A stretch of DNA of 64,000 nt from Acidimicrobiia bacterium (GTDB taxonomy: Bacteria > Acidobacteriota > Vicinamibacteria > Vicinamibacterales > CAVVIG01): positions 1 to 64,000 of the forward strand of contig VFZL01000020.1 in NCBI GenBank assembly GCA_016871175.1. The letters are read 5' to 3'. This document shows, piece by piece, positions 24,361-33,560 of this stretch. The notes below the pieces were generated by a model that worked only from the letters and a program-made list of their open reading frames with translations, had not been told where the DNA came from and made no database searches. A program made the translations under genes and the position numbers. Positions within the stretch are counted from its first letter, which is position 1. Each line of letters opens with the position of its first letter.

Positions 24361-25138
24361 GTGTGGTCGCCACTCCTTCGCGGCGTGTGTCCGAGGCATC
24401 GTTGTGCGGCCTATCGTCCGGGCCCGTGTGAGGCTCGTCCGCGCGCGCTGTCGCTTTGTTGAAGCCATCGAAGTCGTACGCGGACCGACGGTTCGGTTGG
24501 AGCTGGTTCCTCTCCAAGAGTTGCTGGTCTGCCGCCGACACCATCGCCCGCACGCCCGGGTACCCGAGCAGGCTCCACCCGACGAAGTTCGCGTTGCCGC
24601 CGTAGTACGGATCACCGAAGGTGCCCTGCCATGTATGAGCCTTGACCATGTTGAAGAACGCGGAGGAGCTGCCGATGAACCCCGAGCCGGTGGTCGCACC
24701 GCGCTCGACGTCCGTGAGCACCGCGTCTTGGTCCGGCGGAGACAGCTCGACGAAGAGCCTTCCCTTGGAGGTCCGGCAGTATCTATCGAGTGCGGCAAAC
24801 CCGGCACGATAGGCGCCGACCGAGCCCGCGAGGGCACCAGCCAACGCACGGTCGATGTAACGCGCCGCCCGCGCTTCCCGCGCGCCCGGACCATGGGCAT
24901 CTGAGGGAATCAGCCGCCCGACGATGGCTTCGAGGGTATCTGCCTCGTGTGCCGTGAGGCTCTCGTGCGCCTCACGCACCGACGAGCCGGCGCCCGTCGA
25001 GGCCCGAACCGACGGCTGGGCGGCTTCGGCTTCCACACCCGCACCGATCTCAGTGCCGCTGCTCGTGACGACCGCCGCGCCGACGGCACCCGCCGTCTTC
25101 AAGAGATCGCGACGGGAAAAGAAGCGTAGCTCTGACAT
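24350..25138 (-). CDS. Gluconate 2-dehydrogenase subunit 3 family protein, Tat-exported
   Basis: 262 residues from the ATG at 25138. A Tat signal is plain: FFSRRDLLKTAGAVGAAVVT. The mature part is the small-subunit fold: LTAHEADTLEAIVGRLIPSD, AARYIDRALAG, then AFFNMVKAHTWQGTFGDPYY and GGNANFVGWSLLGYPG. It acts as chaperone or escort for the GMC flavoprotein, whose gene overlaps its 3' end by 11 bases. Together they would form a periplasmic dehydrogenase. It is divergent from the aldehyde dehydrogenase gene, with 121 bases between starts for both promoters. Confidence 0.9.
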   Translation of the reverse strand: MSELRFFSRRDLLKTAGAVGAAVVTSSGTEIGAGVEAEAAQPSVRASTGAGSSVREAHESLTAHEADTLEAIVGRLIPSDAHGPGAREARAARYIDRALAGALAGSVGAYRAGFAALDRYCRTSKGRLFVELSPPDQDAVLTDVERGATTGSGFIGSSSAFFNMVKAHTWQGTFGDPYYGGNANFVGWSLLGYPGVRAMVSAADQQLLERNQLQPNRRSAYDFDGFNKATARADEPHTGPDDRPHNDASDTRREGVATTHGD

Positions 25139-25259
25139 GTCGGCCTCACTCGTGATGGACGGGGACAGTGTACGCGGAAACGCGAACGAAATGACCGGTG
25201 AGCGGCAGACCGTCGGCCGGCCGACGGGTCGTATTACGATCGGCTGTCGAGGACCTGTC

Positions 25260-26747
25260 ATGGCGACGCATACCGATGCCCGTAGTACAGAAGACACCAA
25301 GGCCCGGCTGGCCGACCCGTCCCTCCTGCGCGAGGCCTGTCGTATCGGTGACCGCTGGGTTTCCACGGACGGACCCTCGATCGCCGTGGACAACCCAGCA
25401 ACCGGTGAGGTGATCGGTCACGTGCCGAAGCTCGGGCGAACGGAGACCCGAGAGGCGATCACTGCGGCCCACGCGGCTTTTCCGCCGTGGCGCCGCCTGC
25501 TGGCGAAAGAGCGCGCCATTCTGCTGCGCCGCTGGTTCGACCTCATCATGACGAACCAGGAAGACTTGGCGCGGCTGATGACGCTCGAGCAGGGAAAGCC
25601 TCTGACCGAGTCGCGCGGTGAGGTCGCCTACGGTGCATCCTTCATCGAGTGGTTCGCCGAAGAAGGCAAGCGCGTCTACGGTGACACCATCCCGTCGCAC
25701 GCGCGCGACAAGCGCATCATCGTGATCAAGCAGCCCGTCGGCGTGGTGGGATGCATCACCCCGTGGAACTTCCCCATCGCCATGATCACGCGGAAGGTCG
25801 GACCGGCACTCGCCGCGGGCTGCACAGTCGTCGTCAAGCCGGCCTCGCAAACGCCGTTCAGTGCGTTGGCGCTGGCGGCGCTCGCTGAGCAAGCCGGTCT
25901 CCCTCCGGGCGTGCTGAACATCGTGACGGGGTCTGCCTCCGAGATCGGTGCAGAGCTGACCGAGAACCCGACCGTGCGTAAGCTTTCCTTCACCGGTTCC
26001 ACGGCCATCGGCAAGGTTCTGATGGCGCAGTGCGCCGGCACGGTGAAGAAGGTTTCACTGGAGCTCGGCGGCAATGCGCCCTTCATCGTGTTCGACGATG
26101 CGGACCTGGACGCGGCCGTCCAGGGTGCGATGGCCTCGAAGTATCGCAACACCGGGCAGACGTGCGTCTGCGCCAATCGCATCCTGGTCCAACGCAGGGT
26201 GTACGACACGTTCGCGAGGAAGCTGGTTGCGGCCGTCGATGCGCTCAGAGTTGGCGTCGGGCTCGAGGACGGCGTGACTCAGGGTCCGTTGATCGACGTT
26301 GAGGCGCTCGAGAAGGTGGAGACCCACGTTCAGGATGCCGTGGCGAAGGGCGCGAAGATCCTCCGAGGGGGCTCTCGTCTCGGCGGGGGCGGCCGCTTCT
26401 ACGCACCGACCGTCCTCACGCACGTGACGCCCCAGATGCTGATTGCGCGCGAGGAGACCTTCGGGCCGGTGGCACCGCTCTTTGCGTTCGACTCGGAGGG
26501 CGACGCGATTGCGCTGGCCAACGACACCGAGTTCGGGCTCGCCGCCTACTTCTACGGTCGCGACGTGAGCCGCATCTGGCGCGTGGCCGAAGCGCTCGAG
26601 TACGGCATGGTCGGCGTCAACACCGGGCTCATCTCCACCGAGGTCGCACCGTTTGGTGGCGTGAAGGAGTCCGGCATCGGCCGCGAGGGCTCCAAATACG
26701 GGATCGAGGAGTATCTCGAGGTGAAATACTTGTGTCTCGGGATTTGA
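25260..26747 (+). CDS. gabD: NAD(P)-dependent aldehyde dehydrogenase, succinate-semialdehyde dehydrogenase type
   Basis: 495 residues from the ATG at 25260; the frame is open further upstream across the divergent promoter but lacks coding character. Family hallmarks: WNFPIAMITRKVGPALAAGC, VVKPASQTPFSALALAALAE, the coenzyme loop FTGSTAIGKVL, catalytic Glu in LELGGNAPFIVFDDADLDAA, catalytic Cys in NTGQTCVCANRILV, and EETFGPVAPLF then PFGGVKESGIGREG. This set is closest to GabD/glutarate semialdehyde dehydrogenases. Its position opposite the periplasmic dehydrogenase genes suggests it may instead oxidise an aldehyde product in the cytoplasm. Confidence 0.88.
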   Translation: MATHTDARSTEDTKARLADPSLLREACRIGDRWVSTDGPSIAVDNPATGEVIGHVPKLGRTETREAITAAHAAFPPWRRLLAKERAILLRRWFDLIMTNQEDLARLMTLEQGKPLTESRGEVAYGASFIEWFAEEGKRVYGDTIPSHARDKRIIVIKQPVGVVGCITPWNFPIAMITRKVGPALAAGCTVVVKPASQTPFSALALAALAEQAGLPPGVLNIVTGSASEIGAELTENPTVRKLSFTGSTAIGKVLMAQCAGTVKKVSLELGGNAPFIVFDDADLDAAVQGAMASKYRNTGQTCVCANRILVQRRVYDTFARKLVAAVDALRVGVGLEDGVTQGPLIDVEALEKVETHVQDAVAKGAKILRGGSRLGGGGRFYAPTVLTHVTPQMLIAREETFGPVAPLFAFDSEGDAIALANDTEFGLAAYFYGRDVSRIWRVAEALEYGMVGVNTGLISTEVAPFGGVKESGIGREGSKYGIEEYLEVKYLCLGI

Positions 26748-26833
26748 GGCGGGCACTCCTGGTCAGGCTGGGAGGTCGGGTCGAGGACTGGTAGGCTTAC
26801 CAGGCCCACCCGGCCTTTGTTACAGTAACCGCC

Positions 26834-28441
26834 ATGTCTTCTGCACATCTCGTCCTGGCGACCTTCGCGGCGGCTTCGGTGGCGTTCGGCATGCACGTTC
26901 GGGCGCAGCCACAAGTTCAAGGCGGAGGCGCGGCATCAGCGACCGCGTGCTCCGTGCGTGCCGTCCAACAGAAAGCGCCCAGGGGGACAACGATCACGGA
27001 CGCCAGGGTGGTCGAGGCGAACGGTGCGCAGCGGCGCCACTGTCAGGTGGATGGACACGTCGCGGTGCCGGGCAACGAGATCAACTTCCGCGTCGGGTTG
27101 CCCGAAGACTGGAACGGCAAGTTTCTGTTCATCGGTGTCGGCGGATTGGCGGGTCAGCTCGGCAACCTGCGCCAGGGTCTGGAGCGCGGCTACGCGACGG
27201 CGACCACGGACACCGGTCACCTCGACAGCGACCCGACGTGGGGCGCGAACCGCGCGAAGGAAGTCGACTACGGCCACCGCGGCACGCACGTCACGACGGT
27301 GGCCGGCAAGGCGCTCACGGAGGCGTTTTACGAGAAGCCGCTTCACCGTGCGTACTTCAATGGCTGCTCGAACGGCGGTCGCCAGGCGCTGATGGAAGTG
27401 CAGCGATACCCGTCGGATTTCGACGGGATCATCGCGGGCGACCCAGCCACCGGCACGCCGATGCAGGTGGCTCGGGGACTGGTCTTCCAGAAGATGCTGG
27501 CTTCGACCGAAGCGTATCTGCCCCAGGCGAAGGTCGAGCTGCTGTCCAAGGCCACGCTCGACTCCTGTGATGCGAGCGACGGTTTGAAGGACGGTCTGGT
27601 CAGCGACCCGCGGACGTGCACGTTCAAGCCGGAGATGCTGAAGTGCCGGGGGGCGGACGCACCCAACTGCCTGAACGCGAAGCAGCTCGAGGTCGTGAAT
27701 CAGATCTATGACGGCGTGAGGCTCTCCAACGGAGACGCGTACGCATATGGCTTCCCGCTAGGGCACGAAGGTGGGGCGACAGGCTGGCAAGCGTGGATCA
27801 ACGGCAGCGTGCCGCCAACCAAGCAAGCCGACGGCACGCTCGCCTTCACCGAGAAGCTTCCGAGCGGCTATCGGCTCTCTGACTCGAACTTCCGATTCCT
27901 CACCACCGAGGAGGACGATCCCAGCTTCAGTTGGCGAACGCTCAACCTGGATCGTGACCTGCCGCGCCTCAAGCTGATGACGGACATCCTGAGCCCGCTC
28001 GATCCGGATCTGCGTCCGTTCAAAGCGAGGGGCGGCAAGCTGCTCATGTACCACGGCTGGGCGGATCCCGCCATCAGCGCGCTCGGAACGCTGGACTACT
28101 CGAACAAGGTTGGCAACGTGGTCGGCTCGCCGCAGGCGCTCGAGTCGTTCGTGAGTCTGTATCTCATCCCCGGCATGCACCACTGCTCCGGCGGTCCCGG
28201 CCCGAACGAATTCGACATGCTGACGGTATTGGAGCAGTGGTCGGAGAGAGGCCTCAAGCCCGGTCCGGTCATCGCGACGCACAGGACGGATGGCAAGGTC
28301 GATCGCACGCGACCGCTCTGTCCGCATCCGCAGATGGCCACGTATACGGGCAGCGGCAGCATCGACGACGCGGCGAACTTCCGGTGTCAGGTATCGCCCG
28401 CGCCGACCGCCGCCGGACCACCGAGAGCTCCCCTGCGATAG
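26834..28441 (+). CDS. Tannase/feruloyl esterase family hydrolase, secreted
   Basis: 535 residues. Signal peptide at residues 1-24 (LVLATFAAASVAFGMHVRAQ). The nucleophile motif GCSNGGRQ has Ser about 179 with the adjacent Cys178; the acid sits in YHGWADPAIS and the His in PGMHHCSGGPGPN, whose Cys would pair with Cys178. This CS-D-HC arrangement is the family signature. A lid domain (about 215-390) carries several paired Cys (SCDASDGLKDGLVSDPRTC). It would cleave gallate or ferulate esters of plant polymers outside the cytoplasm. It follows the aldehyde dehydrogenase by 86 bases on the same strand. Confidence 0.92.
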   Translation: MSSAHLVLATFAAASVAFGMHVRAQPQVQGGGAASATACSVRAVQQKAPRGTTITDARVVEANGAQRRHCQVDGHVAVPGNEINFRVGLPEDWNGKFLFIGVGGLAGQLGNLRQGLERGYATATTDTGHLDSDPTWGANRAKEVDYGHRGTHVTTVAGKALTEAFYEKPLHRAYFNGCSNGGRQALMEVQRYPSDFDGIIAGDPATGTPMQVARGLVFQKMLASTEAYLPQAKVELLSKATLDSCDASDGLKDGLVSDPRTCTFKPEMLKCRGADAPNCLNAKQLEVVNQIYDGVRLSNGDAYAYGFPLGHEGGATGWQAWINGSVPPTKQADGTLAFTEKLPSGYRLSDSNFRFLTTEEDDPSFSWRTLNLDRDLPRLKLMTDILSPLDPDLRPFKARGGKLLMYHGWADPAISALGTLDYSNKVGNVVGSPQALESFVSLYLIPGMHHCSGGPGPNEFDMLTVLEQWSERGLKPGPVIATHRTDGKVDRTRPLCPHPQMATYTGSGSIDDAANFRCQVSPAPTAAGPPRAPLR

Positions 28442-28479
28442 ATCACCCAGCAGGCTCACCCGGCCGACCAGGAGAAGAC

Positions 28480-29778
28480 TCAGCGTGCGCCGCGGGGCGG
28501 TTCGAAGAGCGAGAGCGGAATCGCTCTTCCAATCGCGAAGTAGCCCGCCGGGCTCGGGTGGATGCCGTCCCCGCAGTTGAAGGGCGGATGGATCAAGTCG
28601 GGTTGTGCGTGGTCACGCACCATCGCGTCGAAATCCAGAACCGCGTCAAATCCCGCCTTGGTGCGAATCCAGTCGTTGACCTCACGTCGGCGACGCGTCT
28701 TCTCCGAGTTCCACCCGGTATTCGTGCCGCTGGACTCGACGTTGTGCCGAGGAATCATGGTCACGCCGAACACGCGCGGACCAGCCGCTTTCACACGCTT
28801 CACAATCGTTGCAAGACCGTCCGTGACCTGGGACACCGACGCTTCGCGGCGTAGGTCGTTCGTCCCCATGAACACGATGACGTCAGTCACGCCGTGATGC
28901 GACAGCACGTCGCGGTCGAAGCGTTCGAGGCCCGGCAGGCTGTCGGGCGCGGGCTGAACGTTGCGCGTGACCGTGTTGCCGCCGATGCCTTCGTTGACGA
29001 TCGCCTTCAGCTTCGCGCGGCTCCCGGCCTGTGCGCGCGCAGCCTCCTGGTGGAGAACGAGACGCGTCGAGAGGACGTTGACCCAGCGATCGTTCGCGTC
29101 CAGCGTCGAGCACGTGCCGTCGGTGATGGAGTCGCCGAACGCCACGATAGCGCCGCCTGCCATCGCCGATTGGACTTCCACCGATTTCAGCCACCACGTG
29201 GCCGTGAAGGTTTCGGTGAACGGCGTGCGCGACCCGTCAGATGTTCTGTCGCCCGCGCCATTGGGCGTGCGGTACGACGTCACGACCGCGTTGGTGTGCT
29301 GACTCGGGTTGACCTCGCTGCCCGGGATGAACAGCGTGACGGCCAGATCCTGCTGCGCGAAGACCGGCATGGTCACGGGGTCGCTCCAGACCGCGCCCCC
29401 AGGCGGAATGGTCGCTTCGGCGCTCTTCTCGAACGTCAGCGGTTTCATCGAGCCTGACGCGACGAGTGGGCCCTGAATGCGCTGCGCAATTGTGGCGCGT
29501 CCGATTCGAAGGGGCGCCGTCCCGTAGCCGTTGTCCAAACGGACGCGGACGACCTCGCCAGGAATCGTGACGCGTGCGATGAGGCGCACGGTGGCGTTGG
29601 TGATGGCGGTCTCGCCAAGGGCCTGCTGCGCGGTGCCCCAGGCGGTGACCCATTCGTTCGCTGCTGGCGGACCGACCGTCCCTCGTTCGACCGACTGCGC
29701 CCCGGCGACCGCGATCGTGCCCGCTGCAGCCGCAAACGCGACCGCCCACGCGACGTGTGCTCTCGGGTTGTTGGTCAT
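28480..29778 (-). CDS. SGNH/GDSL-family hydrolase, secreted
   Basis: 432 residues from the ATG at 29778, with a signal peptide (VAWAVAFAAAAGTIAVAGAQ). An N-terminal beta domain (about 25-205) precedes the catalytic domain. All four blocks are present: block I VAFGDSITDGTCS, block II EGIGGNTV, block III VIVFMGTNDLRRE, block V DGIHPSPAGY. This two-domain form occurs in secreted esterases acting on plant or microbial glycans and lipids; the substrate is unknown. Convergent with the tannase-like gene, 38 bases apart. The acyl-CoA ligase lies just upstream on the same strand (gap 23 bases). Confidence 0.9.
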   Translation of the reverse strand: MTNNPRAHVAWAVAFAAAAGTIAVAGAQSVERGTVGPPAANEWVTAWGTAQQALGETAITNATVRLIARVTIPGEVVRVRLDNGYGTAPLRIGRATIAQRIQGPLVASGSMKPLTFEKSAEATIPPGGAVWSDPVTMPVFAQQDLAVTLFIPGSEVNPSQHTNAVVTSYRTPNGAGDRTSDGSRTPFTETFTATWWLKSVEVQSAMAGGAIVAFGDSITDGTCSTLDANDRWVNVLSTRLVLHQEAARAQAGSRAKLKAIVNEGIGGNTVTRNVQPAPDSLPGLERFDRDVLSHHGVTDVIVFMGTNDLRREASVSQVTDGLATIVKRVKAAGPRVFGVTMIPRHNVESSGTNTGWNSEKTRRRREVNDWIRTKAGFDAVLDFDAMVRDHAQPDLIHPPFNCGDGIHPSPAGYFAIGRAIPLSLFEPPRGAR

Positions 29779-29801
29779 GGTGGCACCTACCATACACGCC
29801 T

Positions 29802-31421
29802 TCAGCCCTCCTCGTACGCGCTCCGGAAGCGGTCGCGGAGCGCCGACTTGAGGAACTTACCCGCAGAGGTCTTCGGAATGGCGTCGACGAAAACGATGGA
29901 GTCTGGGAGCCACCACTTCGCAAAGTGCTGTGCGAGAAGCGCGCGGAGCTCGTCTGCCGTCGCCTGCTGGCCAGGCTTCAGGACCACGGCCGCCAGCGGG
30001 CGTTCGTCCCACTTCGGATGCGGCACCGCGATGACCGCGGCTTCTGCGACCGATGCGTGACCCATCAGCGCGTTCTCGAGGGCCACTGAGCTGATCCACT
30101 CACCGCCGGACTTCACGAGATCCTTTGAGCGATCCGCGAGCTCGACGCACCCGTCCGCCGCGATGCGTACGATATCGCCGGTCTTGAACCAGCCGTCCTC
30201 GCAGAAGCGGCTATCGGCCGACTCGCCGTGGTAGTAGCTGCGGGCGACCCACGGTCCACGCACCTCGAGCTCACCGAGCGTCTCGCCATCCCACGGCACG
30301 AGACCGCGGTCGCCGCGCGCACGAATCTCGACGAGTGGCACCGGTGTGCCTTGTTTGGCACGATAGCGGAATCGATCCTCCGGAGCCGCGTCGCGAAGCT
30401 CACGCGGGAGGTTGCAGACGGTGCCCACTGGTGTCATCTCCGTCATCCCCCAGGCGTGAAGCACGTGGATGCCGTGGCGTTCCTCAAGACCCCGAATCAT
30501 CGACAGCGGCGCTGCGCTGCCACCAACGACCAATGCGCGGAGCGCGCTCAGGTCGTAGCGCCCAGGATTGGCGTCGAGCTCCTGCAACAGCGCGAGCCAA
30601 ACCGTCGGCACACCGGCCGTGAACGTGACGCGTTCGCCCGCCAGCAGCTCGGCAACGCTTGTCGCGTCGAGGTGCGGACCCGGCAACACCTGATCGCACC
30701 CGAAGAAGGCACAGCTGTACGGGAGCCCCCACGCGTTGACATGGAACATCGGCACGATCGGCAGCACGATGTCGTCACGTCCAAGGCCGAGCGAGTCGCG
30801 CATGCCGAGCGCCAATGAATGCAGGGTCAGTGCGCGATGCGAGTACACGACCCCTTTGGGCCGCCCAGTGGTGCCGGAGGTGTAACACATCGCGGCGGCG
30901 TCGTTCTCGTCGAGGGCGACATCAATCGCCCGGTCCGGGTTGGCGGCACTGAGTAGCGTCTCGTAATCCATGCCGGTCGACGCCGCGCCGCTTCCCGAGG
31001 CCAGCACGATCACATGTGGGATCTCCACCTGTGCGCGGACCTGGTTCAGGAGGGGCAGAAGGCTCTCGTCGACGAGGATCGCACGGTCGCCAGCATCCTT
31101 GATGATGTAGGACAGGTCGTCGGGGTGGAGGCGCAGATTGAGGGTGTGCAGCACGGCTCCCATCGACGGGACCGCGAGGTACGCCTCCAGGTGTCGATGG
31201 TGCGTCCACGAGAGCGTCGCCACGCGGTCGCCGCGGGTGACGCCCAGATCGCGCAGCGCCACGGCAAGCCGCTGCGCACGGTCGATGACGTCCGCATAGG
31301 TCCGCCGATCGAGTGTGCGATCGGGGCGGTGTGACACGACACGCCGCTCGGGAAACAAGGTCGCGGCCCGTCGCACCATCGCTGGCACGGTGAGCGGGAA
31401 GTCCATCATCAAGCCATGCAT
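29802..31421 (-). CDS. Acyl-CoA synthetase (AMP-forming), fatty-acid CoA ligase type
   Basis: 539 residues from the ATG at 31421 (MHGLMMDFPLTVPAMVRRAA); the frame continues upstream into intergenic repeat sequence without coding character. Motifs: P-loop AAMCYTSGTTGRPKGVVYSH, LHAWGMTEMTPVGT, GWFKTGDIVRIAADGCVEL, DRSKDLVKSGGEWISSVALE and the C-terminal Lys in KTSAGKFLKSALRD. The MDFPLT start and GEWISS pattern are like medium/long-chain fatty-acid ligases (AlkK group). It activates a carboxylic acid to its CoA thioester. Divergent from the MoxR operon. Confidence 0.9.
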   Translation of the reverse strand: MHGLMMDFPLTVPAMVRRAATLFPERRVVSHRPDRTLDRRTYADVIDRAQRLAVALRDLGVTRGDRVATLSWTHHRHLEAYLAVPSMGAVLHTLNLRLHPDDLSYIIKDAGDRAILVDESLLPLLNQVRAQVEIPHVIVLASGSGAASTGMDYETLLSAANPDRAIDVALDENDAAAMCYTSGTTGRPKGVVYSHRALTLHSLALGMRDSLGLGRDDIVLPIVPMFHVNAWGLPYSCAFFGCDQVLPGPHLDATSVAELLAGERVTFTAGVPTVWLALLQELDANPGRYDLSALRALVVGGSAAPLSMIRGLEERHGIHVLHAWGMTEMTPVGTVCNLPRELRDAAPEDRFRYRAKQGTPVPLVEIRARGDRGLVPWDGETLGELEVRGPWVARSYYHGESADSRFCEDGWFKTGDIVRIAADGCVELADRSKDLVKSGGEWISSVALENALMGHASVAEAAVIAVPHPKWDERPLAAVVLKPGQQATADELRALLAQHFAKWWLPDSIVFVDAIPKTSAGKFLKSALRDRFRSAYEEG

Positions 31422-31440
31422 TGGCGGGAAAATAACACAA

Positions 31441-31536
31441 GGTTCGAGGTTCAGGGGTTCGGGGTTTGCATGAACCCAAGAACCGGTCGACTGCACCCAG
31501 GAACCCTTGAACCTCCGACCCTCGAACCTTCGAACC
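31441..31536. repeat. Heptamer-type degenerate repeat with inverted halves
   Basis: Left half: GGTTCGA, GGTTCAG, GGGTTCG, GGGTTTG in tandem (31441-31468). Right half: GGAACCC, TTGAACC, TCCGACC, CTCGAACC, TTCGAACC (31500-31536), the complement of the left. The middle holds GAACCCAAGAA (31472-31482), shared with 1900-1910. It fills much of the divergent gap between the CoA ligase and the MoxR operon and could form a cruciform or RNA hairpin. Confidence 0.65.
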
Positions 31537-31572
31537 GATGAATGCTGGACCGTGTAGTAGGATTACGCAGTA

Positions 31573-32613
31573 GTGACTCCCGAGCTCGCGGAAGCGATAG
31601 ATTTTCACAAAGCGATCATCGCCGAGGGTGGTAAGGCGCTCGTCGGGTACGACACAGCGAAGGCGCTGGCCAACGTCGTCCTGCTCTCGGAAATCCCCAC
31701 GACCTACGACAAGAACGAACAGCGCCAGGTCAACGCGGGCAACCTGCTGCTTCGCGGCGTGCCGGGCGTCGGCAAGACGTTCTTCGGGGTCATCTTGGCG
31801 GCCATCAGCGACGCCAAGTTTGCGCGTCTCCAGGGCCGGGCGGACCTGCAGCCGACCGAAGTGGTCGGGTTTCAGATGATCAATCCGTCAACGGGCGAGC
31901 TCATCACCGAATTCGGCCCGATGGCCTCGGCCGAAGTCATCCTGCTGGACGAAATCAACCGCATCCCCCTCAAATCTCAAAGCGCCTTCCTCGAAGGATT
32001 ACAGGACCGGACGGTCACCGTCGGCAAGCAGACCTACGAGCTGCCGCGTTTCAGCTTCGCCATCGCGACGATGAACCCCGTCGAACTCGGACAGGGGACC
32101 TTTCCGCTCTCGGAGGCGGCCACCGACCGCTTCGCGATCATGATCAATATCGGGTACCTGCCGCCTGCCGAGGAAGAGAGACTCGTCAACTTCGACTTCA
32201 AGCGCGTCCGTCTGAATCCGTTGATGACAAAAGAGCGGATCATCCAGCTCCGCTCCGCCATCAACGAGCAGGTGTTTCTCCACGAGCTCCTCGGCCGATA
32301 CGTCCAGCGGCTTGTCGCGGCGTCGCGTCCCTACAACCCGGACACTGACTGGTACACGCACTCGCCCTCCGAACTGGTCGAAAAAGGCGTTGACCTGGGC
32401 GCGTCGCCTCGCGCCATCATCTGCTGGGGACGGCTCGCCAAGGTCTGGGCGCTGCTTCAATGCGGCCGCACCGAGGTATATCCCGAAGATATCCAGGGGC
32501 TGGCGCGATACATCCTCGGCCATCGAATCTGGCTTGGGCCGCACGCCGCCAGTCATGGCCTCACCGTCGACGCCGTCATTCAGGACATCATCGACCGGGT
32601 TGCCATTCCATGA
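31573..32613 (+). CDS. MoxR-family AAA+ ATPase
   Basis: 346 residues from a GTG. Walker A LLLRGVPGVGKTFFGVILAA, Walker B EVILLDEINRIPLKSQSAFL, sensor 1 SFAIATMNPVELGQGTFPLS, and sensor 2 with the ATDRFA arginine region. The EFGPMASAEVILLDEINR and EGLQDRTVTVGKQTYELP segments are standard MoxR. These ATPases act as chaperones that work with VWA-domain proteins on envelope or cofactor-loading tasks. First gene of a six-gene operon with tight spacing (ATGA overlap with the next gene). Confidence 0.93.
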   Translation: MTPELAEAIDFHKAIIAEGGKALVGYDTAKALANVVLLSEIPTTYDKNEQRQVNAGNLLLRGVPGVGKTFFGVILAAISDAKFARLQGRADLQPTEVVGFQMINPSTGELITEFGPMASAEVILLDEINRIPLKSQSAFLEGLQDRTVTVGKQTYELPRFSFAIATMNPVELGQGTFPLSEAATDRFAIMINIGYLPPAEEERLVNFDFKRVRLNPLMTKERIIQLRSAINEQVFLHELLGRYVQRLVAASRPYNPDTDWYTHSPSELVEKGVDLGASPRAIICWGRLAKVWALLQCGRTEVYPEDIQGLARYILGHRIWLGPHAASHGLTVDAVIQDIIDRVAIP

Positions 32614-33536
32614 GACTTGGAGACGACGACGGCGCATCCCTCGTCAGTCTGGCGGACATCACCGAGATCGAACTGGTGATTCTCAAGCGGATGCGCGATG
32701 TGACTATGGGCGATCACCGCAGTCGCCAGCACGGTACCGGTTTCGACTTCGTCGGCTTGCGGGATTGGCAACCCGGAGATCGATTCTCCTCCATCGATTG
32801 GGGCCAATCCAGCCTCACCAACTTCGCACCGTTGGTTGTCCGCGACTTCGAACAGCCGAGCACGGCCACCGTCGTCACGGTCGCTGACGTGTCACTGTCC
32901 ACCCGGTGTGGCGTCAACGGCGTTCCGATCGCGGCTCCCGTCGCCCGCACGATCGCGACCATCGGCCTCTCCGCCGTGTTCTTTCAGGATCCCTTCGGCC
33001 TGATCACCTTCAACGCCGGATTCGAGCATCTGGGCGGCGTCCGTCCACAGACCGGGAAGGGGCACGTCGTGCACTGCCTGGATGCGTACCAGAGGGAGCG
33101 CCGACTCCAGGCGCTCCGTCGGACGGGCAGCATCAGCGCCACGCTCGCGGGTTACGTCAGGAATCCGTCGTTGATGGCGATTATCTCCGATTTTCTGTTC
33201 GAGAGACCGGAGCTGGTGCTGCGCGAACTCTCGCTCGTCCGCGCCACACACGATGTCTTCCTCGTCATGATCGACAGCGCGTTCGCCTTCGACGCACCGA
33301 GGATCGCGTCCGGGTGGATTGACACGCGGGACGTGGAGACGGGCGAGCTCCGAACCATTTCCCGTTACACGCTGAGGCAGCTCGCCGAGCGCGCCCAGGC
33401 GTGGCAGGCAGACGTCCGGCGCATCGCCAAGGATCACGATCTCGATGTGGTGATCGTCGGCCGAGACGAGGCACAGGCCGACGTGCACTTGAGCGAATTC
33501 GTGGCCGAACGGCGACTGCGGAAGACCTACAACTGA
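32610..33536 (+). CDS. DUF58 domain protein
   Basis: 308 residues from the ATG at 32610 overlapping the moxR stop. The DUF58 signature is present: GDHRSRQHGTGFDFVGLRDW, GDRFSSIDWGQSS and RDFEQPSTATVVTVADVSLS, which begins a VWA-like fold (DVSLST), then NPSLMAIISDFLFE and the C-terminal ARAQAWQADVRRIAKDH-type helix. DUF58 proteins accompany MoxR ATPases and VWA membrane proteins. No membrane segment; cytoplasmic. One base before the next open frame. Confidence 0.9.
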   Translation: MRLGDDDGASLVSLADITEIELVILKRMRDVTMGDHRSRQHGTGFDFVGLRDWQPGDRFSSIDWGQSSLTNFAPLVVRDFEQPSTATVVTVADVSLSTRCGVNGVPIAAPVARTIATIGLSAVFFQDPFGLITFNAGFEHLGGVRPQTGKGHVVHCLDAYQRERRLQALRRTGSISATLAGYVRNPSLMAIISDFLFERPELVLRELSLVRATHDVFLVMIDSAFAFDAPRIASGWIDTRDVETGELRTISRYTLRQLAERAQAWQADVRRIAKDHDLDVVIVGRDEAQADVHLSEFVAERRLRKTYN

Positions 33537-33560
33537 TTGTTTAGATGCGATGAGGGTTTC

